DNA of 64,000 bases, taken from the NCBI RefSeq assembly GCF_003287955.1, contig NZ_QMKP01000016.1, positions 18,887 to 82,886 of the forward strand. The letters are read 5' to 3'. Origin of the DNA: Arthrobacter sp. AQ5-06. Lineage in GTDB: Bacteria; Actinomycetota; Actinomycetes; Actinomycetales; Micrococcaceae. Numbering within the stretch: the stretch's first letter is position 1; each line of letters starts with the position of its first letter. Of this stretch, positions 1 through 8,968 are shown piece after piece. Position numbers and translations under genes: made by a program. Below the pieces are notes generated by a model. It made no database searches and was not told the origin of the DNA. It was given only the letters and a program-made list of their open reading frames with translations.

Positions 1-1
1 G

Positions 2-694
2 ACGGTGCGGGCACTGCGGGCGGACGGCTGGACGGTGTTCGCAGTGGCACGCCGCGCCGAACGGCTGGCCGCGCTGGAAGCTGAAACCGGCGCCGTCGGA
101 ATTCCCGCTGACATCACCAAGGACGACGACGTCACCGGGCTGCTTGCCCGTGTCACCGAAGCGGGGGGCGTGGGGACGCTCATCAACATCGCAGGCGGGG
201 CGCGGGGCGCTGACCTGGTGGGCGCTGCCAACACTGAGGACTGGGAGTGGATGTACCGGGTCAACGTCCTCGGCACCATGAAGCTCACCCGAGCGTTCCT
301 GCCGATGCTCCGCACCAACGGCGAAGGCACTGTCCTGAACCTGACGTCAACCGCCGGACTGGTGGCCTACGAGGGCGGCGGCGGCTACAACGCCGCCAAG
401 TTTGCCCAGCACGCACTGACAGGCGCGCTCCGGCTGGAGGAGGCGGAGCACAACATCCGTGTCATTGAGGTGGCCCCTGGACTGGTCCACACCGAGGAGT
501 TCGCCCTCAACCGGCTCGGTGACAAGGGCGCTGTGGCGAAGGTCTACCAGGGCGTTGAGAAGCCCCTGACTGCAGCCGACGTCGCAGACGTGGTGCGCTA
601 CGCCGTGAGCGCGCCCCACCACGTCAACCTGGACCAGATTGTGATCCGGCCCGTTGCACAGGCCGCCAACCACAAGCTGATCCGCAAAGGCTGA
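2..694 (+). CDS. SDR family oxidoreductase, 5' partial
   Basis: This is a short-chain dehydrogenase/reductase whose first codons, including the TGxxxGIG cofactor loop, lie before the window. The open frame reaches base 2, so the GTG at 5 is probably internal. Visible family marks are the NIAG motif (usual form NNAG), a Ser in LTSTAG, the catalytic YNAAK (Y-x3-K), and the following PGLVHTEEF segment. About 230 residues remain, against a usual 245-250, so only about 15-20 residues are missing. The substrate cannot be read from sequence. The gene converges on the minus-strand gene ending at 750. Confidence 0.85.
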   Translation, partial: TVRALRADGWTVFAVARRAERLAALEAETGAVGIPADITKDDDVTGLLARVTEAGGVGTLINIAGGARGADLVGAANTEDWEWMYRVNVLGTMKLTRAFLPMLRTNGEGTVLNLTSTAGLVAYEGGGGYNAAKFAQHALTGALRLEEAEHNIRVIEVAPGLVHTEEFALNRLGDKGAVAKVYQGVEKPLTAADVADVVRYAVSAPHHVNLDQIVIRPVAQAANHKLIRKG

Positions 695-749
695 CTTGAT
701 CCGAAACGGGTGATCAGCGGGACGGCCTCGCGGGGTGATTGACCGGTGC

Positions 750-1754
750 TCAGGCGGCAGGGATGGTGAGCGTGGCCATAACCGCGGCGTGATCCGTTCC
801 CGGCACCCGCCGGACTTCGTAGCCGGCGCTCCCCACCTGCGGTGAAGTGACCAGATGGTCGATCGTAATACCTGGCAGCAGCGGACCCTCCATGGGCCAG
901 GTGGGCGTGAGACGCGACCTGGACGCTGTCCCAACATCAACCAGTCCTGGACCGTCCGGGCCCGTGCCAAGGAGCGCCCGGAACTCGGCGTGGTCATACG
1001 TAGCGTTGAAGTCACCGATCAACAGCCGGTTACCCGGCCGTTCGGCCACCCTGCCCACCGCCGCCAGGTCGCTTCGCCACTGGGCAACCCTGACATCCAC
1101 TGGCGGCAGCACATGGACGTTAGTCACCTCCAGCACGGCCACCACGCCGTGCTCCTCAGCCATGACACGGACGGTCGGCATCTTGAACGGGGTGTCCGGA
1201 ACATGGCCGACCAGTTCCATCGGATAGCGCGAGTACACGGCGCTGCCACCGGCGTCGTTAGTCGGTTCGCTGATCCGGTACGGCAGCACCACGTCCAGGC
1301 CTGCCGCGGAAAGTCTGTCCTGAAGCCCCGGCGTGTGTTCCTGGACCGTCAGCAGGGCCACGCCGTTATCCCTGACAAGACGAACGATCCCGCCGGCGTC
1401 GGCCTCGCCGAACTCTGAATTGATGTTCATAACCGTCAGCGGCACGGTGGCGCCAGCCCACGCAGCAGCAGGACGCGTTGTGTCCGAAGGGAAAAGCCAG
1501 AACGCGTGGCACAGCAGCAGCACGCCGGCGGACAACTGCAGCCACCTGCTCCGCCCCACAACCGCCAGGGCCACGGCCACTGCAGCGGGAACCGCCAGCC
1601 ACGGTGTGAAGGACAGCAGTTGGACTGCGAGCACCGGCCATTCGACCGGGACTGCTCGGAGAACTGACAGGGCCAGCACCGGCAACGTGGCCAGGAGTGC
1701 CAGCCAACGGCAGGCCGCAGCCAAGGCTGTGGAGCGGCGGGCGGAAGCAGTCAT
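750..1754 (-). CDS. membrane-anchored endonuclease/exonuclease/phosphatase family protein
   Basis: A 334-residue protein with three hydrophobic N-terminal helices (about residues 10-95) followed by a metal-dependent EEP (DNase I-like) domain. Catalytic signatures are present: an Asn in VMNINSEFG, the Glu in LTVQEHTPG, the GDFNAT motif, IDHLV, and the terminal GTDHAAV. The domain should face outside the membrane. The ATG at 1754 is preferred over a TTG six codons upstream (1772). Many actinobacteria carry such proteins of unknown substrate, so nuclease or phosphatase activity is a family inference only. The gene is divergent from the ileS leader. Confidence 0.8.
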   Translation of the reverse strand: MTASARRSTALAAACRWLALLATLPVLALSVLRAVPVEWPVLAVQLLSFTPWLAVPAAVAVALAVVGRSRWLQLSAGVLLLCHAFWLFPSDTTRPAAAWAGATVPLTVMNINSEFGEADAGGIVRLVRDNGVALLTVQEHTPGLQDRLSAAGLDVVLPYRISEPTNDAGGSAVYSRYPMELVGHVPDTPFKMPTVRVMAEEHGVVAVLEVTNVHVLPPVDVRVAQWRSDLAAVGRVAERPGNRLLIGDFNATYDHAEFRALLGTGPDGPGLVDVGTASRSRLTPTWPMEGPLLPGITIDHLVTSPQVGSAGYEVRRVPGTDHAAVMATLTIPAA

Positions 1755-1829
1755 GGCTACGAGTCTAGGCAAACAGGACCGCGCAGGAGAACCCGGAGAA
1801 TGGCGGTGGACAGCCCGGCGATAGTAGAC

Positions 1830-2118
1830 TGAAAGCTGGCTACGACCCGGCTATCACCGGCGAGCTTCCGGAAGAACGCACTGACCGCCAGGCATCTGGC
1901 AGCCGGTGTCACTAGAACCGGACGGGTAAGCCCGTCACAGCAGTAATGAGCGGCCGGCGTAACACCAGCTCCCCCGGAGCGTGGTGGAGTGCCGGTAAGT
2001 GAGGTGGTACCGCGGTAAGCGTGTAGTCCCAGGACTGCACAGGAGCCGTCCTCGCATCCTGAACGGAATCGGACAGCAACGGCTGAACGGTTCATCAGCT
2101 CAACCCAGGATGTCGAGA
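1830..2118 (+). promoter_or_regulatory. T-box leader of ileS, translational type
   Basis: The leader holds the T-box sequence GAGGTGGTACCGCGG at 2001-2015. A candidate Ile specifier ATC sits at 1853-1855 in a short stem I, as in actinobacterial ileS T-boxes. GAGG (2001-2004) and GCGG (2012-2015) can pair with CCTC (2050-2053) and CCGT (2046-2049), leaving TGGTACC as the bulge that binds the tRNA acceptor end. A hairpin (2021-2040) fills the space between them. The alternative fold pairs CTCG plus CATCCTG (2051-2061) with CAGGATG and CGAG (2106-2117), burying the AGGA ribosome site at 2107-2110. The two folds share 2051-2053, so they exclude each other. Uncharged tRNA-Ile should free the ribosome site. 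Confidence 0.9.
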
Positions 2119-5100
2119 ATGACGTATTACCCCAAAGCCTCAGCTTCCCCTTCGGCTACTGTTTCGAGCGGCGCTGCCGCTGGTGTCTCCGCCTCCGTGA
2201 AGTTCCCGGAGATCGAAGAGCGCATCCTGAAGTACTGGGACCGGGACGGCACCTTCCAGGCCAGCATCGACCAGCGCAGCGCCGACGCCCCCGGCGGGCA
2301 GCCCGGCAGCAACGAATTCGTCTTCTATGACGGCCCTCCCTTCGCCAACGGTCTGCCGCACTACGGCCACCTCCTGACCGGGTACGCCAAGGACCTCGTA
2401 GGCCGCTACCAGACCCAGCGCGGCCGCCGGGTGGAACGCCGCTTCGGCTGGGACACTCACGGACTTCCGGCTGAGCTGGAGGCCATGAAGCAGCTGGGCA
2501 TGACGGACAAAACGCAGATCGAGGCCATGGGCATCGACAAGTTCAACGACGCCTGCCGTGCCTCGGTGATGAAGTACGCGGATGAGTGGAAGAGCTACGT
2601 CACCCGCCAGGCCCGCTGGGTGGACTTCGACAACGACTACAAGACGCTCAACGTCGAGTACATGGAATCGGTCCTGTGGGCCTTCAAGCAGCTGCACGAA
2701 AAAGGCCTGACGTACAACGGCTACCGTGTGCTGCCGTATTGCTGGAAGGACGAGACGCCGCTGTCCAACCATGAACTGCGCATGGACGACGACGTCTACA
2801 AGAACCGCCAGGACCAGACAGTCACGGTGACGTTCCCCATCACGGCAGGGGAGACGGAGCTGTCGACGCAGCTCGCGGGCGTCCAGGCGCTCGCCTGGAC
2901 CACCACGCCCTGGACGCTGCCCACCAACCTGGCGCTCGCCGTCGGGCCTTCCATCACCTATGCCGTGCTGCCCGCCGGACCCAAAGGCGTCAAGGCGGCG
3001 TCTCCGGACGCGCCGGTCACCGGCAGTTTCCTCCTGGCCGCTGACCTGCTGGCTGCGTACGCCAAGGACCTGGGCTATGAGGATGCGGACTCCGCCGAGG
3101 CCGCCGTGACGTCAACCCACACCGGCGCCGAACTCGAGGGCCTGGCCTACCAGCCGCTCTGGAACGACTTCAGCGACGCCGAAAAGTACGGCACCCAGAA
3201 CGCCTGGCGCTTCCTCGTGGCCGACTACGTCACCACCACCGACGGCACCGGCATCGTCCACCAGGCCCCCGCCTACGGTGAAGACGACCAGAAGGTCTGT
3301 GAAGAGGCCGGCATCCCGGTGGTCCTTTCCGTGGATGAAGGCGCCAAGTTCCTGCCGCTGTTCAGCCACGGCGACCTGCATGACATCGTGGGCCTGCAGG
3401 TCTTCGAGGCCAACAAGCCCATCACCCAGGTGCTGCGGGCCCAGGGCCGGCTGGTCCGCCAGGCCAGCTACGAGCACAGCTACCCGCACTGCTGGCGCTG
3501 CCGCAACCCCCTGATCTACCGCGCCGTGTCCTCCTGGTACGTGGAAGTCACCAAGTTCAAGGACCGCATGTCCGAACTGAACCAGGACATCAACTGGATC
3601 CCCGGCAACGTCAAGGACGGGCAGTTCGGCAAGTGGCTGGCCAATGCCCGCGACTGGTCCATCAGCCGCAACCGCTACTGGGGCAGCCCCATCCCGGTGT
3701 GGCAGTCCAGCGACCCGGAATACCCGCGCACCGACGTCTACGGCTCCCTGGCCGAAATCGAGGCCGACTTCGGCCGCCTGCCGCTGAACAAGGCCGGCCA
3801 GGTTGACCTGCACCGCCCGTTCATCGACGAACTGACCCGCCCCAACCCGGACGATCCCCGGACCCCCGAAGAGGGCCAGTCTGTGATGCGCCGCGTGGAG
3901 GACGTCCTGGACGTCTGGTTCGACTCCGGCTCCATGCCGTACGGCCAGGTGCACTACCCGTTCCAGAACGAAGCCTGGTTCGACACGCACAACCCGGCGG
4001 ACTTCATCGTGGAGTACATCGGTCAGACCCGCGGCTGGTTCTACATGCTGCACATCCTGTCCACGGCACTGTTTGACCGTCCGGCCTTCCGGAATGTCAT
4101 CAGCCACGGCATCGTGCTGGGCTCCGACGGGCAGAAGATGTCCAAGAGCCTGCGCAACTACCCGGACGTGTCCGAGGTCCTGGACCGCGACGGTTCCGAC
4201 GCCATGCGCTGGTTCCTGATGTCCAGCCCCATCCTTCGTGGCGGCAACCTGGTGGTCACCGAACAGGGAATCCGCGACGGCGTCCGCCAGGTTATCTTGC
4301 CGCTGTGGAACGTCTACAGCTTCTTCACGCTGTACACGAACGCATCCAACGTAGTTGACGGTACAGGAAAGGGTTACGACGCGAAGCTCCGCTACGACGG
4401 GTACGCCGACACCCTGGACCAGTACTTGCTCGCGAACACCGGTGACCTGGTCCGCAACATGACCGCCCAGCTGGACAGCTACGACATCTCCGGCGCGTGC
4501 GATGAACTGCGCAGCTACCTGGACATGCTCACGAACTGGTACGTCCGCCGCAGCCGCCAGCGCTTCTTTGACGAGAGCGCTGACGCCTTCGACGCTCTGT
4601 ACACCGCGCTGGAGACCGTGTCCCGCGTGGCCGCGTCGCTGCTGCCGCTGGTCTCCGAGGAGATCTGGCGCGGACTCACCGGCGGCCGCTCCGTCCATCT
4701 GGCCGATTGGCCGGACGCGGACCTGTTCCCGGCCAACGCTTCGCTGGTGGAAGCGATGGACCGCGTGCAGCAGATCTGCTCCACCGGATCCTCGCTGCGC
4801 AAGGCCGCCAACCTGCGCGTGCGGCTGCCGCTGCAGGAACTGACCGTTGTGGCACCCGGCGCGGATGCGCTGGGAGGCTTCGCCGCCGTCGTCGCCGATG
4901 AACTGAACCTGCGCTCCGTGCGCCTGCTGGACGCCGAGAGCGCCTCCCCGGAGGAGTTCGGCATCGAGCAGAAGCTCGTGGTCAACGCCCGCGCCGCGGG
5001 ACCGCGCCTGGGCAAGAACGTCCAGCAGGCCATCAAGGGCGCCAAGTCCGGCGACTGGTCGGTTTCCGACGCCGGAGTGGTCATCGCCGGAGGCCTGGAG

Positions 5101-5457
5101 CTGGAATCCCAGGAGTACACGCTGGAGACGGTAGTGGCGGAATCCGACGGCGGATCGGCTTCAGTAGCTGTCCTGCCGGGCGGGGGCTTTGTGGTGCTCA
5201 ATACCGAGGTCACGCCCGAACTTGAGGCCGAAGGGACTGCACGCGACATGGTCCGCGCCATCCAGCAGGCACGCAAGGACGCCGGACTGAACGTAAGCGA
5301 CCGGATCCGGACTACTGTCACGGCCGTTCCCACCGTCCTGGAGGCGCTGCTGTCCAACGCCGAGCTGGTCAAGACCGAAACCTTGACCCTGGAGCTGGCC
5401 ACAGTTCCGGCTGAGTCAGGCGAACCACGCATCACCGTCGAAAAAGTAGAGGCCTGA
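2119..5457 (+). CDS. ileS: isoleucine--tRNA ligase
   Basis: Class I aminoacyl-tRNA synthetase that charges tRNA-Ile, 1112 residues. The ATP-binding HIGH motif appears as HYGH at residues 81-84 and KMSKS at residues 673-677. Between them lies the CP1 editing domain ([10 protein letters not shown]), and the C-terminal half carries the anticodon-binding helical domain ([12 protein letters not shown]). The long form resembles the eukaryotic-like IleRS found in many actinobacteria. The start at 2119 is chosen because AGGA (2107-2110) stands 8 nt upstream; an ATG at 2110 overlaps that site. Expression is controlled by the T-box leader. folC follows after 3 nt. Confidence 0.97.
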   Translation: MTYYPKASASPSATVSSGAAAGVSASVKFPEIEERILKYWDRDGTFQASIDQRSADAPGGQPGSNEFVFYDGPPFANGLPHYGHLLTGYAKDLVGRYQTQRGRRVERRFGWDTHGLPAELEAMKQLGMTDKTQIEAMGIDKFNDACRASVMKYADEWKSYVTRQARWVDFDNDYKTLNVEYMESVLWAFKQLHEKGLTYNGYRVLPYCWKDETPLSNHELRMDDDVYKNRQDQTVTVTFPITAGETELSTQLAGVQALAWTTTPWTLPTNLALAVGPSITYAVLPAGPKGVKAASPDAPVTGSFLLAADLLAAYAKDLGYEDADSAEAAVTSTHTGAELEGLAYQPLWNDFSDAEKYGTQNAWRFLVADYVTTTDGTGIVHQAPAYGEDDQKVCEEAGIPVVLSVDEGAKFLPLFSHGDLHDIVGLQVFEANKPITQVLRAQGRLVRQASYEHSYPHCWRCRNPLIYRAVSSWYVEVTKFKDRMSELNQDINWIPGNVKDGQFGKWLANARDWSISRNRYWGSPIPVWQSSDPEYPRTDVYGSLAEIEADFGRLPLNKAGQVDLHRPFIDELTRPNPDDPRTPEEGQSVMRRVEDVLDVWFDSGSMPYGQVHYPFQNEAWFDTHNPADFIVEYIGQTRGWFYMLHILSTALFDRPAFRNVISHGIVLGSDGQKMSKSLRNYPDVSEVLDRDGSDAMRWFLMSSPILRGGNLVVTEQGIRDGVRQVILPLWNVYSFFTLYTNASNVVDGTGKGYDAKLRYDGYADTLDQYLLANTGDLVRNMTAQLDSYDISGACDELRSYLDMLTNWYVRRSRQRFFDESADAFDALYTALETVSRVAASLLPLVSEEIWRGLTGGRSVHLADWPDADLFPANASLVEAMDRVQQICSTGSSLRKAANLRVRLPLQELTVVAPGADALGGFAAVVADELNLRSVRLLDAESASPEEFGIEQKLVVNARAAGPRLGKNVQQAIKGAKSGDWSVSDAGVVIAGGLELESQEYTLETVVAESDGGSASVAVLPGGGFVVLNTEVTPELEAEGTARDMVRAIQQARKDAGLNVSDRIRTTVTAVPTVLEALLSNAELVKTETLTLELATVPAESGEPRITVEKVEA

Positions 5458-5460
5458 GCC

Positions 5461-6819
5461 ATGACTGACGAATTCTCCGTGGAAAGTGTCTACGCCGAGT
5501 TGCTGGGGCGTGCGCCGGAAAACAAGATGGAGCCGCGTCTTGCGCCGCTGTTCCGGGCCATGGACGTGCTGGGGGAGCCCAACAAGGCGTTCCCGATCAT
5601 CCATGTGACCGGCACCAACGGCAAAACCTCCACGGCCCGGATGATCGAGGCCGGGCTGCGCGCGCACGGCCTGAGCACCGGCCGCTACACCAGCCCCCAC
5701 CTGTCCAAGGTCACCGAACGGATCAGCATCGACGGCCACCCGGTCTCCGACGAAACATTCGTCCGGATCTGGGACGAGATCCGCCCCTACCTGCAGATCG
5801 TCGACGACGAACTCACCGCGGCGGGGGAGCCCCGGCTCACGTACTTCGAGTGCCTGACCATCCTGGGCTTCGCGATCTTCGCGGACCAGCCGGTCAACGT
5901 GGCCGTCATCGAGGTGGGCCTGGGCGGCATCACTGATGCCACCAACGTGGGCGACGGCCTGGTTTCCGTGGTCACCCCCATTTCCCTGGACCACACCGAC
6001 CTGCTGGGCGATACCACCGAGGAGATTGCGTACGAGAAGGCCGGCATCATCAAGCCCGGTGGTTACCTCATCAGTGCCTCGCAGCCCGTTGATGCTGCGC
6101 AGGTGCTGCTCGAGAAAGCCAAGGACGTGGGAGTCCCGTTCCGGTTTGAAGGCGTGGAGTTCGGCGTCGAATCCCGGACGGTTGCCGTGGGCGGCCAGGT
6201 AGTAAGCATCCAGGGCATCGCCGGCCGGTACCCTGAACTGCTGCTGCCACTGCACGGCGCGCACCAGGCCCAGAACGCAGCCGTGGCAGTGGCAGCCCTC
6301 GAGGCCTTCTTTGGCGGCGAGAAGGAACTTGACGCCGAGGTGCTCCAGGAGGCCTTCGCATCCGTCACGTCCCCGGGCCGTCTTGAGGTTGTCCGCACGG
6401 CGCCCACCATCATCGTGGACGCGGCCCACAACCCGGACGGCATCAGGGTCTCGGCCGAGGCCATCCAGGAGGCCTTCAGCTTCACCCGGCTGGTGCCGGT
6501 AGTGGGCGTCCTGAAGGAGAAGGACGCCGAAGAGATCCTGCGCCAGCTCAAGGAATCCCTGGGCGAGATTGCCCAGGAATACTGCTTCACCCAGTCCAAC
6601 TCGCCACGGGCAGTGCCCGCAGCCGAACTTGCTGAACTGGCGGTGGAAATGGGCTTCGGCGAAGACAACATCCACATTGCTGAGAAGCTCGACGACGCCC
6701 TCGAATGGGCCGTGGAACGCGCCGAGGCCAGCGACGACCTCTCCGGCGGCGTGCTGGTGACGGGGTCGATCACCCTGGTGGCGGAAGCCCGGATCCTGCT
6801 CGGAAAGACGGAGACTTAG
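5461..6819 (+). CDS. folC: bifunctional dihydrofolate/folylpolyglutamate synthase
   Basis: A 452-residue Mur-ligase-like enzyme that adds glutamate to dihydropteroate and to folates in the cytoplasm. The ATP loop GTNGKTSTAR is near residue 52, followed by the SPHL segment, FECLT, and EVGLGG with the metal-binding Glu. The C-terminal domain has the family motif DAAHNPDGI. It starts 3 nt after the ileS stop and ends 2 nt before the DUF4233 gene, so the three are probably co-transcribed and share the T-box promoter. Confidence 0.95.
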   Translation: MTDEFSVESVYAELLGRAPENKMEPRLAPLFRAMDVLGEPNKAFPIIHVTGTNGKTSTARMIEAGLRAHGLSTGRYTSPHLSKVTERISIDGHPVSDETFVRIWDEIRPYLQIVDDELTAAGEPRLTYFECLTILGFAIFADQPVNVAVIEVGLGGITDATNVGDGLVSVVTPISLDHTDLLGDTTEEIAYEKAGIIKPGGYLISASQPVDAAQVLLEKAKDVGVPFRFEGVEFGVESRTVAVGGQVVSIQGIAGRYPELLLPLHGAHQAQNAAVAVAALEAFFGGEKELDAEVLQEAFASVTSPGRLEVVRTAPTIIVDAAHNPDGIRVSAEAIQEAFSFTRLVPVVGVLKEKDAEEILRQLKESLGEIAQEYCFTQSNSPRAVPAAELAELAVEMGFGEDNIHIAEKLDDALEWAVERAEASDDLSGGVLVTGSITLVAEARILLGKTET

Positions 6820-6821
6820 CC

Positions 6822-7268
6822 GTGGCGAAGCTGACCAAAGCGCAGCGCGAATGGCGCCCGGGAATGCCCAAGAAGCGCCGGTCCACCAAAGTGATGTTTG
6901 CCTCCACCGTCCTGCTGCTTGAAGCGTTTGTGGTGTTCTTTGCAACGCTGGCCGTCTTTGGACTCAGGCGCGGCGAGTTTCCGCCGGCGCTGATCCTGGG
7001 CATCGGCATCGCACTGAGCGTAGTGATGATCCTGGCCTGCGCGGTGCTGTCCAAGCCCTGGGGCGTGGGGCTGGGCTGGATCCTGCAGATTGTGCTGATC
7101 CTGACAGGCATAGTTGAGCCCATGATGTTCCTGGTTGGCGCGCTGTTCGGCCTGGCCTGGTGGTATGGAATCCGCACCGGCATCCGGATCGATTCCGAAG
7201 CCGCAAAGCGCGAACGCGACCAGGCCGAGTGGAACGCGTCGCACGGGGACACCCCGGAAGCCTCGTAG
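6822..7268 (+). CDS. DUF4233 membrane protein
   Basis: A 148-residue protein with a short basic N-terminus and about four transmembrane helices (starting near [17 protein letters not shown]), ending in a charged cytoplasmic tail. DUF4233 proteins regularly follow folC in actinobacteria and their role is unknown. The GTG at 6822, 2 nt after the folC stop, is chosen because the matching frame upstream lies inside folC. Coupling to folC translation is likely. Confidence 0.85.
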   Translation: MAKLTKAQREWRPGMPKKRRSTKVMFASTVLLLEAFVVFFATLAVFGLRRGEFPPALILGIGIALSVVMILACAVLSKPWGVGLGWILQIVLILTGIVEPMMFLVGALFGLAWWYGIRTGIRIDSEAAKRERDQAEWNASHGDTPEAS

Positions 7269-7306
7269 AATTGTCCCGAAACCACCCATTACGCATTGGA
7301 GCAGCT

Positions 7307-7726
7307 ATGACCATCGAGCGCACCCTGGTACTGATCAAGCCCGACGGCGTTGCCCGCAACCTCAGCGGCGCCATCCTGGGCCGCATTGAGGCCAAGGGCT
7401 ACACCCTGGCTGAACTGAAGAAGGTTGACGCCAGCCGGGAACTGCTGGAGCAGCACTACGAAGAGCACATGGGCAAGCCGTTCTACGAGCCCCTCGTTGA
7501 ATTTATGCTCAGCGGACCGGTGGTGGCCGCGATCTTCGAAGGCCACCGCGTCATTGAAGGCTTCCGGTCACTGGCCGGCACTACGGATCCCACCACTGCG
7601 GCTCCCGGCACCATCCGTGGCGACTTCGGCCGCGACTGGGGCCTGAAGGTCCAGCAGAACCTGGTCCACGGCTCCGACTCCGTGGACTCGGCCGAGCGCG
7701 AAATCAAGATCTGGTTCCAGGACTAA
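7307..7726 (+). CDS. ndk: nucleoside-diphosphate kinase
   Basis: A 139-residue enzyme that transfers the terminal phosphate between nucleoside di- and triphosphates through a phosphohistidine. The start [13 protein letters not shown] is typical, and the catalytic His lies in NLVHGSDS near residue 118. The ATG at 7307 has a weak GGAG site upstream. The gene stands 38 nt after DUF4233 and is followed by the palindrome at 7745, which may end the transcript. Confidence 0.96.
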   Translation: MTIERTLVLIKPDGVARNLSGAILGRIEAKGYTLAELKKVDASRELLEQHYEEHMGKPFYEPLVEFMLSGPVVAAIFEGHRVIEGFRSLAGTTDPTTAAPGTIRGDFGRDWGLKVQQNLVHGSDSVDSAEREIKIWFQD

Positions 7727-7744
7727 GTCCGGCACCCACCAAGT

Positions 7745-7815
7745 AAAGGCGCGAACTGGCACGTAATACCCTCAAATCCGGGATTTGAGGGTATTACGTG
7801 CCAGTTCGCGCCTTT
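7745..7815. repeat. 71-nt perfect palindrome between convergent genes
   Basis: Two 35-bp arms (7745-7779 and 7781-7815) are exact reverse complements around a single G at 7780. The outer part reads AAAGGCGCGAACTGGCACGT. As RNA it would form a very long hairpin ending in TTTTG on the plus strand and in a T-run on the minus strand. It could stop transcription of both ndk and the VKOR gene. The arm length and mixed composition exceed an ordinary intrinsic terminator, so a dispersed palindromic element is possible. Confidence 0.85.
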
Positions 7816-7838
7816 TGTGCGTCTTGTGCGGGCTCGCG

Positions 7839-8513
7839 TTAGAAGCCCGAGGTGCCGGCAAACACCTGGATGAAGGCGAAGAAGATGGTGGCGATGACCG
7901 CCACGTACAGCAATGCGGTGATGATCCAGCCCGATTCGCCCAGAACACGTGCCGCACCGGCCGGGACGGGGATGATGCCGTGGACGACGTTGCGGATGGT
8001 TACCCAGACGAAGAGTGGGATCATCGCGGCCCAGACGATCATGCAGAACGGGCACAGAATGTGGATGTCGTAAATAGCCTGGGACCAGAGCCACACCACA
8101 AAAGCGAAGCCCAGCGTGACGCCGGCCTGGAGTCCTGCCCAGTACCAGCGTGCAAACGTGGCGCCGGACAGCAGGGCCATGCCCACAGTGATGATGACGG
8201 CGAACGCGACGATGCCAATAAACATGTTGGGGAACCCGAAAGCCGAGCTCTGCCACGTCTGCATGACCTGGCCGCAGGAGATCCACGGATTAACGTCGCA
8301 GGCCGTTACATGATTCGGGTCCTCGAGGACGGCGAGCTTTTCCAGGACCAGCGTTCCCGAGGCCAGCCAGCCGATGGCGCCGGTAATGACCATCAGCCAA
8401 CCGAAGGGCCGGTTACGTGCCATCGGCGGTACAGTCCCGGGCGTGGCAGGCAACGGCTCCGCCGCCGGGGAGGCAGCCGGCGTGTCGGTGCCGTGGGAGG
8501 AAATGCTGGGCAT
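7839..8513 (-). CDS. vitamin K epoxide reductase (VKOR) family protein
   Basis: An integral membrane protein of 224 residues with about five helices after a Pro/Ala-rich N-terminus. It has the paired loop cysteines of the family (TACDVNPWISC) and the active-site pair CPFC in HILCPFCMIVW. In actinobacteria VKOR re-oxidises a DsbA-like partner, using menaquinone, to form disulfides in exported proteins. No DsbA-like gene is adjacent here. The gene points towards ndk and is divergent from the rne leader. Confidence 0.9.
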   Translation of the reverse strand: MPSISSHGTDTPAASPAAEPLPATPGTVPPMARNRPFGWLMVITGAIGWLASGTLVLEKLAVLEDPNHVTACDVNPWISCGQVMQTWQSSAFGFPNMFIGIVAFAVIITVGMALLSGATFARWYWAGLQAGVTLGFAFVVWLWSQAIYDIHILCPFCMIVWAAMIPLFVWVTIRNVVHGIIPVPAGAARVLGESGWIITALLYVAVIATIFFAFIQVFAGTSGF

Positions 8514-8968
8514 GGTGTGTGGCGTCCTTTGCTTCGGGTGCTCCTTGCCCCGATTGTAACGCCGTTGACTGGAAGCAGCATTCAGTCAGCGGCCTCACGG
8601 ACTGATCCGTTGCCCGTGGTTCCGCCGTCTTTCAGTCCGGGTGTGAGAGAATGAACATGGCTGGAGGCCGACCCACATTCGGACTCCGGTCCGGTGGCTT
8701 GTTTCAAAGACCGCCAATGATGAGCAGGGCAGGCTTCGGATTCTCTGATCCGGCTTCCCGCAATTCCATTGGTCGGCACCTGGTTGTGGCGTGTAGAACA
8801 ACGGGTTTCAGGACACAGCCGACGGCTCCCACGGGCTGCCGCACCCCTCTGCCGGTGCGAACCTGGGAGTATCCACTTGACTTCTGTCAACGCCTGCGGG
8901 TTTTGACAATATGTGCCCCAATGGGTGCCGGATGTGGCGGTACATCAGGGGCAGGAGTGTTGCCACAT
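8514..8968. other. long leader region of rne
   Basis: This 455-bp gap separates the divergent VKOR gene and rne. It holds a small TGACTG...CAGTCA hairpin near 8568-8586 and a TTGACT/TTTGACA-containing stretch near 8876-8908 that could include a promoter. An open frame runs through the last 318 bp in the rne phase, but it lacks the compositional bias of the rne N-terminus. I therefore read it as untranslated leader. A long 5' leader is known for mycobacterial rne. Confidence 0.5.
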
